From assembly GCF_033807715.1 (NCBI RefSeq), contig NC_084600.1:46341824-46405823 (forward strand): 64,000 nt of DNA. The letters are read 5' to 3'. Numbering within the stretch: the first letter of the stretch is position 1; every line of letters starts with the position of its first letter. Below, piece after piece: positions 10,633 to 21,930 of the stretch. Origin of the DNA: Cololabis saira. Lineage: Eukaryota > Chordata > Actinopteri > Beloniformes > Belonidae. Position numbers and translations under genes: made by a program. The notes under the pieces were generated by a model. That model worked only from the letters and a program-made list of their open reading frames with translations. It was not told the DNA's origin and ran no database searches.

Positions 10633-10856
10633 TGCACTGCAATAACTCAAAATCTTAACAAGAAAATGTATCTTATTTCTAGTTAAAATGTCTCAGTTTT
10701 AGTGAAAAAATCTCATTCCACTTAAAACAAGACTCATTACTGAAAAAAAACAACAATTTTCACCTGTTTCAAGTAGATTTTCACTTGAAATAAGTAGAAA
10801 AATCTCCCAGTGGAACAAGATTTATCTTCTCATTACAAGCAAAAAAATCTTGGCAG
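10633..10856 (+). mobile_element. Fold-back MITE, half copy (family F)
   Basis: Starts 'cactgcaataactc' and proceeds through 'ttatttctagttaaaatg', 'tttcacctgtttcaagtag' and 'attacaagcaaaaaaatc'. These blocks recur in order or inverted at 18365, 20160, 26488, 35836, 41922, 44580 and 60963. A full member is a palindrome of about 300 bp with 'cactgcaaaaact' termini. No ORF. The termini suggest a hAT-like non-autonomous element, but I could not confirm target duplications. Confidence 0.7.
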
Positions 10857-13278
10857 ATTGGCATGGTGGTACCAGGACCAGTACCAGGACCATGGAGGTA
10901 CCAGGACCAGTACCAGGACCATGGAGGTACCAGGACCAGTACCAGGACCATGGAGGTACCAAGACCAGTACCAGGACCATGGAGGTACCAGGACCATGGA
11001 GGTACCAGGACCATGGAGGTACCAGGACCATGGAGGTACCAGGACCAGTACCAGGACCATGGAGGTACCAGGACCATGGAGGTACCAGGACCATGGAGGT
11101 ACCAGGACCAGTACCAGGACCATGGAGGTACCAGGACCAGTACCAGGACCATGGAGGTACCAGGACCAGTACCAGGACCATGGAGGTACCAGGACCATGG
11201 AGGTACCAGGACCATGGAGGTACCAGGACCATGGAGGTACCAGGACCAGTACCAGGACCATGGTGGTACCAGGACCATGGTGGTACCAGGACCATGGTGG
11301 TACCAGGACCATGGTGGTACCAGGACCATGGTGGTACCAGGACCATGGTGGTACCAGGACCATGGTGGTACCAGGACCATGGAGGTACCAGGACCATGGA
11401 GGTACCAGGACCAGTACCAGGACCATGGAGGTACCAGGACCATGGAGGTACCAGGACCATGGAGGTACCAGGACCATGGAGGTACCAGGACCATGGAGGT
11501 ACCAGGACCATGGAGGTACCAGGACCAGTACCAGGACCAGTACCAGGACCATGGTGGTACCAGGACCAGTACCAGGACCATGGAGGTACCAGGACCAGGA
11601 CCATGGAGGTACCATGACCAGTACCAGGACCATGGAGGTACCAGGACCAGTACCAGGACCATGGAGGTACCAGGACCAGTACCAGGACCATGGAGGTACC
11701 AGGACCAGTACCAGGACCATGGAGGTACCAGGACCATGGAGGTACCAGGACCATGAAGGTACCAGGACCATGGAGGTACCAGGACCATGGAGGTACCAGG
11801 ACCAGTACCAGGACCATGGAGGTACCAGGACCATGGTGGTACCAGGACCAGTACCAGGACCATGGAGGTACCAGGACCATGGTGGTACCAGGACCAGTAC
11901 CAGGACCATGGTGGTACCAGGACCATGGAGGTACCAGGACCATGAAGGTACCAGGACCAGTACCAGGACCATGGAGGTACCATGACCAGTACCAGGACCA
12001 TGGAGGTACCAGGACCATGGAGGTACCAGGACCATGGTGGTACCAGGACCAGTACCAGGACCATGGAGGTACCATGACCAGTACCAGGACCATGGAGGTA
12101 CCAGGACCAGTACCAGGACCATGGAGGTACCAGGACCATGGAGGTACCAGGACCATGAAGGTACCAGGACCATGGAGGTACCAGGACCATGGAGGTACCA
12201 GGACCAGTACCAGGACCATGGAGGTACCAGGACCATGGTGGTACCAGGACCAGTACCAGGACCATGGAGGTACCAGGACCATGGTGGTACCAGGACCAGT
12301 ACCAGGACCATGGTGGTACCAGGACCATGGTGGTACCAGGACCAGTACCAGGACCATGGAGGTACCAGGACCATGGTGGTACCAGGACCAGTACCAGGAC
12401 CATGGAGGTACCAGGACCATGGAAGTACCAGGACCATGGAGGTACCAGGACCATGGTGGTACCAGGACCATGGAGGTACCAGGACCATGGTGGTACCAGG
12501 ACCAGTACCAGGACCATGGAGGTACCAGGACCATGGAAGTACCAGGACCATGGAGGTACCAGGACCATGGTGGTACCAGGACCATGGAGGTACCAGGACC
12601 ATGGTGGTACCAGGACCAGTACCAGGACCATGGAGGTACCAGGACCATGGTGGTACCAGGACCAGTACCAGGACCATGGTGGTACCAGGACCATGGTGGT
12701 ACCAGGACCATGGAGGTACCAGGACCATGGAGGTACCAGGACCATGGTGGTACCAGGACCATGGTGGTACCAGGACCAGTACCAGGACCATGGAGGTACC
12801 AGGACCATGGTCGTACCAGGACCATGGAGGTACCAGGACCATGGTGGTACCAGGACCAGTACCAGGACCATGGTCGTACCAGGACCATGGAGGTACCAGG
12901 ACCAGTACCAGGACCATGGTCGTACCAGGACCATGGAGGTACCAGGACCATGGTGGTACCAGGACCATGGAGGTACCAGGACCAGTACCAGGACCATGGA
13001 GGTACCAGGACCATGGAGGTACCAGGACCATGGAGGTACCAGGACCAGTACCAGGACCATGGAGGTACCAGGACCAGTACCAGGACCATGGAGGTACCAG
13101 GACCATGGAGGTACCAGGACCAGTACCAGGACCATGGAGGTACCAGGACCATGGTGGTACCAGGACCAGTACCAGGACCATGGAGGTACCAGGACCATGG
13201 AGGTACCAGGACCATGGAGGTACCAGGACCAGTACCAGGACCATGGAGGTACCAGGACCATGGTGGTACCAGGACCAG
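10857..13278. repeat. KpnI/NcoI minisatellite, block 1 (17-bp and 12-bp units)
   Basis: About 2.4 kb of 'accaggaccatggaggt' (17 bp; variants with 'tggt') mixed with 'accaggaccagt' (12 bp). Each long unit holds the palindromes CCATGG and GGTACC. The units carry no stop codon in any frame, so all six frames are open for hundreds of codons; these are not genes. It sits between a MITE half and a retroposon tail. Confidence 0.97.
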
Positions 13279-13615
13279 TCATCCCGCTGCTGCTTCCACC
13301 TGCCTGCTGTGTGCTGTCGACGTCCCTGACTCCCCCAGTCTGGCCTTCGGCAGGAGGGTCCCCCCTTATGAGCCTGGTCCTGCTCAAGGTTTCTTCCCTC
13401 CTAAAGGGGAGTTTTTCCTTGCCACTGTTTGGCTTAAGGCTTTTCTCCCACTAAGGGAGTTTTTACCTGCCATTGTTTATATAATAATTGCTCGGGGGTT
13501 TATGTTTATGTTTATGTTTATGTTTATGTACATGTTCTGGATCTCTGGAAAGCGTCTAGAGACAACATCTGTTGTATTAGACGCTATATAAATAAAATTG
13601 AATTGAATTGAATTG
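13279..13615 (+). mobile_element. Retroposon 3' region with (ATTGA)n tail
   Basis: Unique sequence after minisatellite block 1. It contains 'gagtttttccttgccactg', 'ggaaagcgtctagagacaac', 'tatataaataaaattg' and a short 'attgaattga' tail. The tail type resembles 3' ends of fish L2-like LINEs or SINEs mobilised by them (from memory). The last 80 bp recur after minisatellite block 2 at 14860-14936. Confidence 0.6.
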
Positions 13616-14832
13616 AAACCAGTACCAGGACCATGGTGGTACCAGGACCATGGAGGTACCAGGACCATGGTGGTACCAGGACCAGTACCAGGACCATGGT
13701 GGTACCAGGACCATGGTGGTACCAGGACCATGGTGGTACCAGGACCATGGAGGTACCAGGACCATGGAGGTACTAGGACCATGGAGGTACCAGGACCATG
13801 GAGGTACCAGGACCATGGAGGTACCAGGACCAGTACCAGGACCATGGAGGTACCAGGACCATGGTGGTACCACGACCAGTACCAGGACCATGGTGGTACC
13901 AGTACCAGGACCATGGTGGTACCAGGACCATTGAGGTACCAGGACCATGGTGGTACCAGGACCATTGAGGTACCAGGACCATGGTGGTACCAGGACCATG
14001 GAGGTACCAGGACCAGTACCAGGACCATGGAGGTACCAGGACCATGGAGGTACCAGGACCAGTACCAGGACCATGGTGGTACCAGGACCAGTACCAGGAC
14101 CATGGAGGTACCAGGACCATGGTGGTACCAGGACCAGTACCAGGACCATGGTGGTACCAGGACCAGTACCAGGACCATGGAGGTACCAGGACCATGGAGG
14201 TACCAGGACCATGGAGGTACCAGGACCAGTACCAGGACCATGGTGGTACCAGGACCAGTACCAGGACCATGGTGGTACCAGGACCAGTACCAGGACCATG
14301 GTGGTACCAGGACCATGGAGGTACCAGGACCATGGAGGTACCAGGACCAGTACCAGGACCATGGTGGTACCAGGACCAGTACCAGGACCATGGAGGTACC
14401 AGGACCATGGTGGTACCAGGACCATGGAGGTACCAGGACCATGGAGGTACCAGGACCAGTACCAGGACCATGGAGGTACCAGGACCATGGAGGTACCAGG
14501 ACCAGTACCAGGACCATGGAGGTACCAGGACCATGGAGGTACCAGGACCATGGAGGTACCAGGACCAGTACCAGGACCATGGTGGTACCAGGACCAGTAC
14601 CAGGACCATGGTGGTACCAGGACCATGGAGGTACCAGGACCAGTACCAGGACCATGGAGGTACCAGGACCATGGAAGTACCAGGACCATGGTGGCACCAG
14701 GACCATGGAGGTACCAGGACCATTGTGGTACCAGGACCATGGAGGTACCAGGACCATGGAGGTACCAGGACCAGTACCAGGACCATGGAGGTACCAGGAC
14801 CATGGTGGTACCAGGACCATGGAGGTACCAGT
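13616..14832. repeat. KpnI/NcoI minisatellite, block 2
   Basis: About 1.2 kb of the same 17/12-bp units as block 1, beginning directly after the 'attgaattgaa' tail and ending at 'ggaggtaccagttcatg'. All frames are open for compositional reasons. Confidence 0.97.
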
Positions 14833-14936
14833 TCATGTTCAGGGGTCATGTTCTGGGTATGGGTCTCTGGAAAGCGTCTAGAGACAACATCTGTTGTATT
14901 AGACGTTATATAAATAAAATTGAATTGAATTGAATT
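14833..14936 (+). mobile_element. Second copy of the retroposon 3' tail
   Basis: Matches 13519-13612 ('ggaaagcgtctagagacaac', then 'aataaaattgaattg') with a few differences (gctat versus gttat). It closes minisatellite block 2. Confidence 0.7.
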
Positions 14937-15060
14937 AATTGGTGCAAATTAGCCCCACCTCTTCTTCTGATTGGTCGATATGTGATAGTCCCTATTTTCT
15001 GCAATAACTTTTTAATGGTTTGATATTGGAAGTATTCCGTGGCACTTGTCTAGTTATTGT
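14937..15060 (+). repeat. Fragment of a dispersed non-coding repeat
   Basis: 'attggtgcaaattagcccc', 'cttcttctgattgg' and 'tgtctagttatt' also occur at 23209-23410 in the same order. Family unknown to me. Confidence 0.55.
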
Positions 15061-15545
15061 ATTTATTACAGCAGTCTGGCTCGCCAATCTGCACAGACAG
15101 AAAAGCTGAATTTTTACACGTATATTTTCCACTGCACTCCCCAATAAACATACAAAATAAAAAATAATAAAAAATAATAATAAGAATAATAATAATAAAA
15201 TAATAAGGGTTAGGGTTAGGACATTGAGGAATATGAATATTCAAAAATGTCAATGACTTCAGACCAAACCTGGACACAGTTGATGTTTGTAGCGGTTAGC
15301 ATCGCGGCCGCCTAGCGGCGCCTGGCTAACCGCTAATGCCTGCTGTCACCTCAACAGCAGCTGGTATTGATCAGGTTATTGATCAGGTTATTGATCAGGG
15401 ACGGAGCCACAACAAAGAGAAGAGATGAAGAAACCAACCCCCTCAGGGAGATGAAGCTTCTACCAGCTTTTACATTTTCCTCCCAAAATGAACATTTGTC
15501 ACTAGTTTTACCCTGAAAACCGGATCTGGGGGGGAGATCCATCCA
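15061..15545. other. Non-coding sequence, no gene seen
   Basis: Contains an A/T-rich (AAT)-like stretch (15150-15205), a short 'gggttagggttagg' run and three copies of 'ttgatcaggtta' near 15367. Nothing recognisable as coding. Confidence 0.4.
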
Positions 15546-15593
15546 TCTATCCTCCCATCCTTCTATCCAAGGATAGAAGGATGGGAGGATAGA
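15546..15593. repeat. Perfect 23-bp hairpin
   Basis: Arms 15546-15568 and 15571-15593 are exact reverse complements with a 2-nt loop (aa). The arm is built of 'atcc' and 'ttctatcc' motifs and sits at the edge of a 'gaaggatag' simple repeat that runs to about 15625. Confidence 0.9.
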
Positions 15594-15710
15594 ATGATAG
15601 AAGGACGGAAGGATAGAAGGATAGACGTGTTCTTGCTGGGAGAGACGTGATCAGAATGAGAATCATCCAGGTGGAGGGATGGAAGGATGGAGAGAGAGAG
15701 GTGAGTGAAA

Positions 15711-15711
15711 T

Positions 15712-15748
<37 letters not shown>

Positions 15749-15789
15749 GGGAGAGAAAGACAGGGAGAGAGAGAGAGAGAGAGAGAGAC

Positions 15790-15832
<43 letters not shown>

Positions 15833-15865
15833 AAGACAGGGAGAGAGAGAGAGAGAGAGAGAGAC

Positions 15866-15925
<60 letters not shown>
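15711..15925. repeat. (GA)n tract
   Basis: About 215 bp of GA dinucleotides with GGGA and AGACA interruptions. More GA blocks follow at 16483-16548, 16642-16700 and 16800-16874. Confidence 0.95.
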
Positions 15926-15927
<2 letters not shown>

Positions 15928-16059
15928 GGAGATGTAGCAGGGGCGAGGGAGGGAGTGATGCATCCTGGGAGATCGGCGTCTACGGGGGAATCTGTTCTCC
16001 GACGCTTTTACCTCCAAACGGGAACAGGTTCTGATCAGAGTCTGGATCCGGCCAGTTCA

Positions 16060-16320
16060 GGTGGACCTGGACCCCCCCCTGGTCCAGGACCAGGACTAGG
16101 ACTAGGACCAGGTCCAGGTCCTGGATCTGGATCTAGTCCTGGTCCAGGACTAGGACTAGGAAACGGGGCTGGAGCGATGCTACGCCTATAAATCTCACAA
16201 GGGACGGAGTGTTTGGAAGTTGGGGGTGTTCGTACTCGGGGGGGGGGGCCTGGACCTGGAGCTCGACCTGTACCTGGACCAGGACCAGGACCAGGTCCCA
16301 CCCCCTACACCCCCCCCTGA
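16060..16320. repeat. Degenerate 'ggtccaggaccagg' repeat
   Basis: Short direct repeats of ccagga and ctagga on the plus strand, with a second cluster at 16245-16300 ('accaggaccagg'). It resembles the unit of the minisatellite at 10857 but is much more degenerate. No gene seen. Confidence 0.6.
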
Positions 16321-16482
16321 GTCCAACCCCCCCTCCTCTCTCAGATTTATAGGCGTAGCGTAGCAGCGTAGCTCCAACCCCCCCACCTTCATTCTGCGGC
16401 ACTGCCATTTGCAACGGTTGACGAGCCGCTCCGCCCTCTCAAACATGGCCGTCTGGGGGGGGGAGGGGGATTGGGAGGGGGG

Positions 16483-16496
16483 GAGAGAGAGAGATG

Positions 16497-16528
<32 letters not shown>

Positions 16529-16803
16529 GAGAGGGAGAGAGAGAGGGGGGGCGTAAGTACGGCACGCCGGTCCAGATCCCTCCTCCTCCATCACCTCCAT
16601 CCCTCCATCCTGGAGAGGGATGGAGGGATGGAGGGATGGAGGGAGAGAGAGGGAGAGAGAGAGGAATGAGAGAGAGAGAGGGAGAGAGAGAGGAATGAGA
16701 GACAGAGATTGAAAGGATGAAAGAGGGAGAGAGAGGTGGGGAGAGAGATAAATGGAGAGAGAAATAGAGACGTGGAGAGAGGGAGAGAGAGAAATAGAGA
16801 GAG

Positions 16804-16875
<72 letters not shown>

Positions 16876-16880
16876 GCCTG
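16483..16880. repeat. Compound GA-rich simple repeats with a hairpin
   Basis: Several (GA)n blocks separated by a 'ccatccctccatcc' / 'ggatggagggatgg' inverted repeat near 16595-16640. Frames rich in Ser/Leu or Arg/Glu arise from the repeat only. Confidence 0.85.
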
Positions 16881-16929
16881 CTACCAGAACCTCTCTCTCT
16901 CTGGTGAAGGTCATCCTCCCATCCACTCC

Positions 16930-17647
16930 TCCCGTTAGATCTAGAGCTCCGGCCCAACGCTAACGCTGCCGCAACCGCCGCTAACACCACCGCTAACACC
17001 GCAACCACCGCTAACACCACCGCTAACACCGCCGCCGCAACCGAAACAACCGCCGCCGCACCTTTGTCACTCTTACGGAGCGCGAGGACGGACTCGCCGC
17101 TTTATAGTGCTGCGTCAAAAGAGGCGGAGCAGGGGGGAGAAAATTAGCTCTTTTTTTTGGGAGCCGGCGTCGGTGTCGTCGTCGGGGGGGGGGGGCGGAG
17201 GAAACGGAGGAAACGGAGGGCAGCCATTGGCCGAGCCGGCCGCCAGTCCCAGACAGACGGGCCAACTCGATGAATATGGATGAGAGCAGGCAGAGGGCTG
17301 ATGCGGCAGGGAAGACCCCCCCCCCAAAACCTCCGACGCTGCAGGACTGAACAATGTGTGCCGTCTTCGCCTGCAAACGCTGAGGAAAAGAAGGAGCCGC
17401 ATTAGCATTTTTATTTCCCCGGCTCCGCCGGCAGCAGCAGCGGCCACGACGATGGATGTGAAAGCTTCTCTCTGCAGTCGCCGCCGTGAATGAATGAATG
17501 AATGAGACCTTGGGTGAAAAAGGGTCAACCGCATTCCTCGACGCGCCGCCTGCACCTACGCCGATGAGGCGGGACTCGGACACCGACACCGCGGCTTTGA
17601 TGGCCATCGTCTGACGGAGGAGTGACGCTAGCAGCTACATCTCAGAA
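16930..17647 (+). promoter_or_regulatory. nova2: CpG-rich stretch, probable nova2 promoter and 5' UTR
   Basis: GC-rich sequence dense in CpG, with tandem 'ccgctaacaccg' motifs at 16960-17035, in a window that is otherwise AT-rich or repetitive. It lies just upstream of an ATG followed by a strong splice donor in the phase required by the first recognisable nova2 exon. A four-codon upstream ORF (17600-17614) ends on the stop that is in frame with that ATG. No TATA box is obvious. Transcription start unknown; this is inference from position and composition. Confidence 0.45.
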
Positions 17648-17651
17648 ATGG
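17648..17651 (+). CDS. nova2: Candidate nova2 first coding exon (ATG G)
   Basis: ATG at 17648-17650 followed by one G and then the donor GTGAGT at 17652. Joining this G to the exon at 29165 gives M-E-E-G-E-Y-F, in frame with KH1. The in-frame stop at 17612-17614 shows this would be the true start in this exon. Known vertebrate Nova proteins have a longer N-terminus with a basic RKRP-type nuclear signal before EEGEYF; I do not find that segment. Either this is a short-N-terminus isoform, or the usual first coding exon lies elsewhere and the match in phase is chance (about one in three). Confidence 0.35.
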
Positions 17652-17924
17652 GTGAGTACGCGGCAGCAACTCTGTCGTCCTGCGACTTGTTGAATTATTG
17701 TTGTCCTGGCGGTTCCAGCAGCAGCAGGTTTGGTGTATGCAGCCGCGCCGGCGGCGGCTCCGCGGCAGCGCGGCGCAGCTTTGTCTCGTTGCCTCATTGT
17801 CCTTCTCCCCGCTGGAGCAGGTCGGCCCATTGAAGCCCATTGAAATGCAGATGGGGTCCGTGGAGAGGCTGATGGGAGGAGGGAGGAGCCCCCCCTTTAG
17901 ATGACTTCACTAAACAGAGACACG

Positions 17925-18130
17925 TCCTCCCGCGCTGGGGGGGCCGGGGATGCTGGGGGGGCCGGGGTTTGGACCGGCACCCGTCACGCTGGGGGGGCCG
18001 GGGTTTGAACCGCCTCGTCCTCCTGGGGGGGCCAGGGTTTGAACCGGCACCTTCTTTACCCCCCAACGGTTAGACCTGTTACTGCGATTCGGTTCAGGAC
18101 TGGATAGTGACGGGAACGGGGGGTCTGGGC
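17925..18130. repeat. Short G-rich tandem repeat in nova2 intron 1
   Basis: Four imperfect copies of 'ctgggggggccggggtttg' between about 17933 and 18050. G runs of seven recur every 24-40 bp. The phrase 'acggttagacctgttactg' at 18065 recurs at 18845, so the block was duplicated around the MITE at 18365. Confidence 0.7.
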
Positions 18131-18364
18131 AGGGGCGAAAATCCCGTTTCATAGTTGGGGGGGACAATAAACAGTAAAATTTTAGAGAATAAATCCAGTG
18201 GGGGACAAGGAATAAAAGTTTTTGCCTTTCTTTAATACAGCATTTTGACATTTTCATCTCTATCTCAAACAGGCAGAAGAGCTTTCTTAGAGCAATACAG
18301 AACAATGGTATTAGGTGGAAGGTGCAATAATACAGCATATCTGACATTATACACTGATACAAAA

Positions 18365-18690
18365 ACCCACAATCTTAACAAGAATATCTGTCTTATTTCT
18401 AGTTAAAATGTCTCATTTTTAGTTAAAAAAAATCTCATTACACTTAAAACAAGAGTCATTACTGGAAAAAAACAACAATTTTCACCTGTTTCAAGTAGAT
18501 TTTCACTTAAAATAAGTAGAAAAATCTGCCAGTGGAACAAGATGTTTTTGCTTGTAATGAGAAGATAAATCTTGTTCCACTGGCAGATTCTTCTACTTAT
18601 TTCAAGTGAAAATTTACTTGAAACAGGTGAAAATTGTTGTTTTTTTCCAGTGATGAGTCTAGTTTTAAGTGTAATTAGATTTTACTGTTT
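18365..18690. mobile_element. Fold-back MITE, full palindromic copy (family F)
   Basis: The forward half runs to about 18545 ('ccagtggaacaagatg') and the inverted half follows at once ('aaatcttgttccactggcag'), making a stem of about 150 bp. The outer termini are eroded. Confidence 0.75.
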
Positions 18691-18899
18691 ATTATTATTT
18701 TCGATTTCGGTTTCGGCCACAAATGTTCATTTTGGTGCATCACTACTAAATACTACTGCATTGTTCCAAAATTATTAATTCTGTCTCAAATGATTCTAGG
18801 GGGGGACAGCTTTACTAATGGGGGGGACTTGTCCCCCCTGTCCCCAACGGTTAGACCTGTTACTGCGATCTGGTCCAGGACTGGATAGTGACGGGAACG

Positions 18900-19533
18900 G
18901 GGGGTCTGAGAGACTATGGGGGGTCTGGGACCAGGTCTGGGAGACTATGGGGGGTCTGGGAGACTATGGGGGGTCTGAGAGACTATGGGGGGTCTGGGCC
19001 CAGGTCTGGGAGACTATGGGGGGTCTGGGAGACTATGGGGGGTCTGGGAGACTATGGGGGGTCTGGGAGACTATGGGGGGTCTGGGACCAGGTCTGAGAG
19101 ACTATGGGGGGTCTGGGAGACTATAGGGGGTCTGGGAGACTATAGGGGGTCTGAGAGACTATGGGGGGTCTGGGAGACTATGGGGGGTCTGAGACCAGGT
19201 CTTGGAGACTATGGGGGGTCTGGGAGACTATGGGGGGTCTGGGACCAGGTCTGGGAGACTATGGGGGGTCTGGGAGACTGGGGGGGTCTGGGAGACTATG
19301 GGGGGTCTGAGACCAGGTCTGGGAGACTATGGGGGGTCTGAGACCAGGTCTGAGAGACTATGGGGGGTCTGGGAGACTATGGGGGGTCTGGGAGACTATG
19401 GGGGGTCTGAGACCAGGTCTTGGAGACTATGGGGGGTCTGGGAGACTATGGGGGGTCTGGGACCAGGTCTGGGAGACTATGGGGGGTCTGGGAGACTATG
19501 GGGGGTCTGGGAGACTATGGGGGGTCTGAGACC
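18900..19533. repeat. 19-bp G-rich minisatellite in nova2 intron 1
   Basis: About 630 bp of 'gggagactatggggggtct' with inserts of 'gggaccaggtct'. Every unit has a run of six G plus a GGG, so the nova2 pre-mRNA strand is rich in G-quadruplex-capable sequence. Confidence 0.95.
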
Positions 19534-19725
19534 AGTCGTTATTTTTCCGGTCGTTGTTTCTCGGTCGTTGTTTCTCGGTCGTTGTTTCTCGGTCGTTGTT
19601 TCTCCGGTTGTTGTTTTTCCGGTCGTTGTTTCTCGGTCGTTGTTTCTGCGGTCGTTGTTTCCCGGTCGTTGTTTTTCAGGTCGTTGTTTCACCGGTCGTT
19701 GTTTCTCCGGTCGTTGTTTTTCCTG
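19534..19725. repeat. 15-bp minisatellite ('cggtcgttgtttctc')
   Basis: About 12 units of 15 bp directly after the G-rich array, each with a CG dinucleotide pair. Multiple-of-three period makes an in-frame SRSLF-like repeat that is not a gene. Confidence 0.93.
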
Positions 19726-20159
19726 CAGACATTGATGTCAGATCGGTGACGTCATCAACACCTGAGTGGACGTCGGTCTCGTCTGTGAGTTCTGGCTGCA
19801 GAAACACTAACGGCGTTGCTAATGGCGACGAGCGGCTCGTTCATTCAGCAGGTGAATCTTCCTCACGTCCGTCTCTGGATTCATGAGCTCAGAACTCAGA
19901 ACAGGTTGTTCTGGTTCCTGGTTCCCCCCCTAACCCCTAACCCCTAACCCCTAATCCCTAATCCCTAACCCCTAATCCCTGATCCAGCGTCTCCATCAGC
20001 ACCTGAGGAGGCTGGAGTCGGTCCGTTGCCGTGGCGACGGACGGTCCGTCTGTAAAAACCTCCAGAAACACAGTCGTATAGCGACGTAGCGATGCCTCGC
20101 TACAACTCTGCTTCGCTGACGTCACCTTTTCTGCAGCAGAGAGGATCCAGCATCACGTC
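19726..20159. other. Intron 1 sequence without recognisable features
   Basis: Mixed sequence with a short telomere-like 'cccctaacccctaacccc' run at 19925-19980. No exon recognised. Confidence 0.4.
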
Positions 20160-20350
20160 ACTGCAAAAACTCTCAATCTTTACAAGAATATTTGTCTTAT
20201 TTCTAGTTAAAATGTCTCAATTTTAGTCAAAAAAAATCTCATTCCACTTAAAACAAGAGTCATCACTGGAAAAAACAACAATTTTCACCTGTTTCAAGTA
20301 GATTTCAACTTAAATTAAGTAGAAAAATCTGCCAGTGGAACAAGATTTTT
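20160..20350 (+). mobile_element. Fold-back MITE, half copy (family F)
   Basis: Starts 'cactgcaaaaactctc' and ends 'ccagtggaacaagattttt', then breaks into 'agggcccgagcactgaagg', the start of another dispersed repeat. Confidence 0.75.
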
Positions 20351-20534
20351 AGGGCCCGAGCACTGAAGGTGCGAGGACCCTATTGTATCTGTGATGTTTC
20401 TTCTTCTTCTTCTTCTTCTTCTTCTTCTTCTTCTTCTTCTTCTTCTTCTTCTTCTTCTTCTTCTTCTTCTTCTTCTTCTTCTTCTTCTTCTTCTTCTTCT
20501 TCTTCTTCTTCTTCTTCTTCTTCTTCTTCTTCTT

Positions 20535-20565
<31 letters not shown>

Positions 20566-21780
20566 TTTTTATTATTAGTGCTACGGCCTCCAGCCAGAGG
20601 CACTCCTCCTCCAAAGCTATGCAATAGCAAGGAGGAGGAATGCCTCTGGCGAAGCCGGAGGCACTAATGTTATTCTGCGGGTTTTTTTTTTTTTATTATT
20701 ATTCATTTTCCGGACAGATTTCGGTTCGCTACTCCTCCTACAGTTTTGAGAAAACGCGAAAAGTAAAAACGTAAAAACGTGCGACTTAATCGGGAATCGT
20801 GTGCTATGACTTTTATAAGCAATTGGCGTGCACGTTTCTGGGTAACGTGCACAAACGTGCGTGCTAAAACCCATCCGGAATGCATTGGGAGAATTTTGGG
20901 GCCTCACCACTCGCACACCGTTACTCGAAAAACTATGAACCAAATTAAAAAGTTGTAGGCCCTGAATATATCTACAGTCCTGTGGATTTTCAGAGCGATG
21001 GCACAAATAGTTTTTGCACGAAGTGCAAAAACCTTTCCAAATTTCCAAACTAACGGGGAACTATTTTCCCATGTATTTCTATGGCGCCATTCAAAGCGGA
21101 TGGGAGAAAAAAGACGAAATTCACCTTTTTTCTGAGTCACGTATCTTTCTCATACTTGCACATAGAAAAATGTCATTCAAACTTCAAAACGGAGGAAAAC
21201 TTCTCTTCTCTCTGAACCTGGAACTGTTTTTTCCTAAAATGTACACTTTTCAAGATATGAGCGCTCAAGCGAGGACTGGAAACCACTTTTTTGTCAAATC
21301 TACAGTGAAGTTCTAATTGTTTAGAGTGAGCGAAAGATTCAAAAAATGACCATAATTTTTATTTGTAACTCGAGCTCACGGCCAAACCGTAAAAGGTAGA
21401 CAGGTAATTTTTGGTCAGAATGTAGACATAGGTGTTGGGATTCATATAATGTGACTTTGACAGGCGTGGTAGGAACAAAATTTAAACGGCGGGGCTAACA
21501 GCCACGCCAATTCCTGCCTCAGTCTCCATTGACTGCAATGTAAAAAAAAGTTTTCTTCAAAAATATCTAATTTTTGTTTTCGAACTGCCGTTACTCAGAC
21601 ATTTTAAGGAATATCTGAATACAATTAAGATTGTCAGAATCTGCCGGGTTTTCACAGCTCAGCTGTTGACTGATTAGACTGACCCAGAACTGGTCACATG
21701 ACCCAGTCAGTACAGACTTCATATAGTATAATCTGGAAAATGGAGAAATCTGAAATCTGACCTTTTGACCTTAGATGATC
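20351..21780. repeat. Dispersed non-coding repeat with (CTT)n and a hairpin
   Basis: Begins 'agggcccgagcactgaagg', contains (CTT)n at 20397-20563, and an imperfect hairpin at about 20578-20668 in which 'ccagaggcactcctcctcc' pairs with 'ggaggaggaatgcctctgg'. The rest is AT-rich without a gene. The opening motif is frequent in teleost genomes as far as I recall; the class is not known to me. Confidence 0.55.
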
Positions 21781-21806
21781 CCCAGTCCTGCTGGGAACAG
21801 GTTCAT

Positions 21807-21930
<124 letters not shown>

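Noticed and set aside
10781..14933. Very long open frames on all six frames (up to 868 codons)
   Set aside because: They come from minisatellite units without stop codons; the 17-bp period moves through all frames and there is no domain.
20315..20630. Poly-Arg, poly-Lys, poly-Ser and poly-Leu frames
   Set aside because: (CTT)n microsatellite only.
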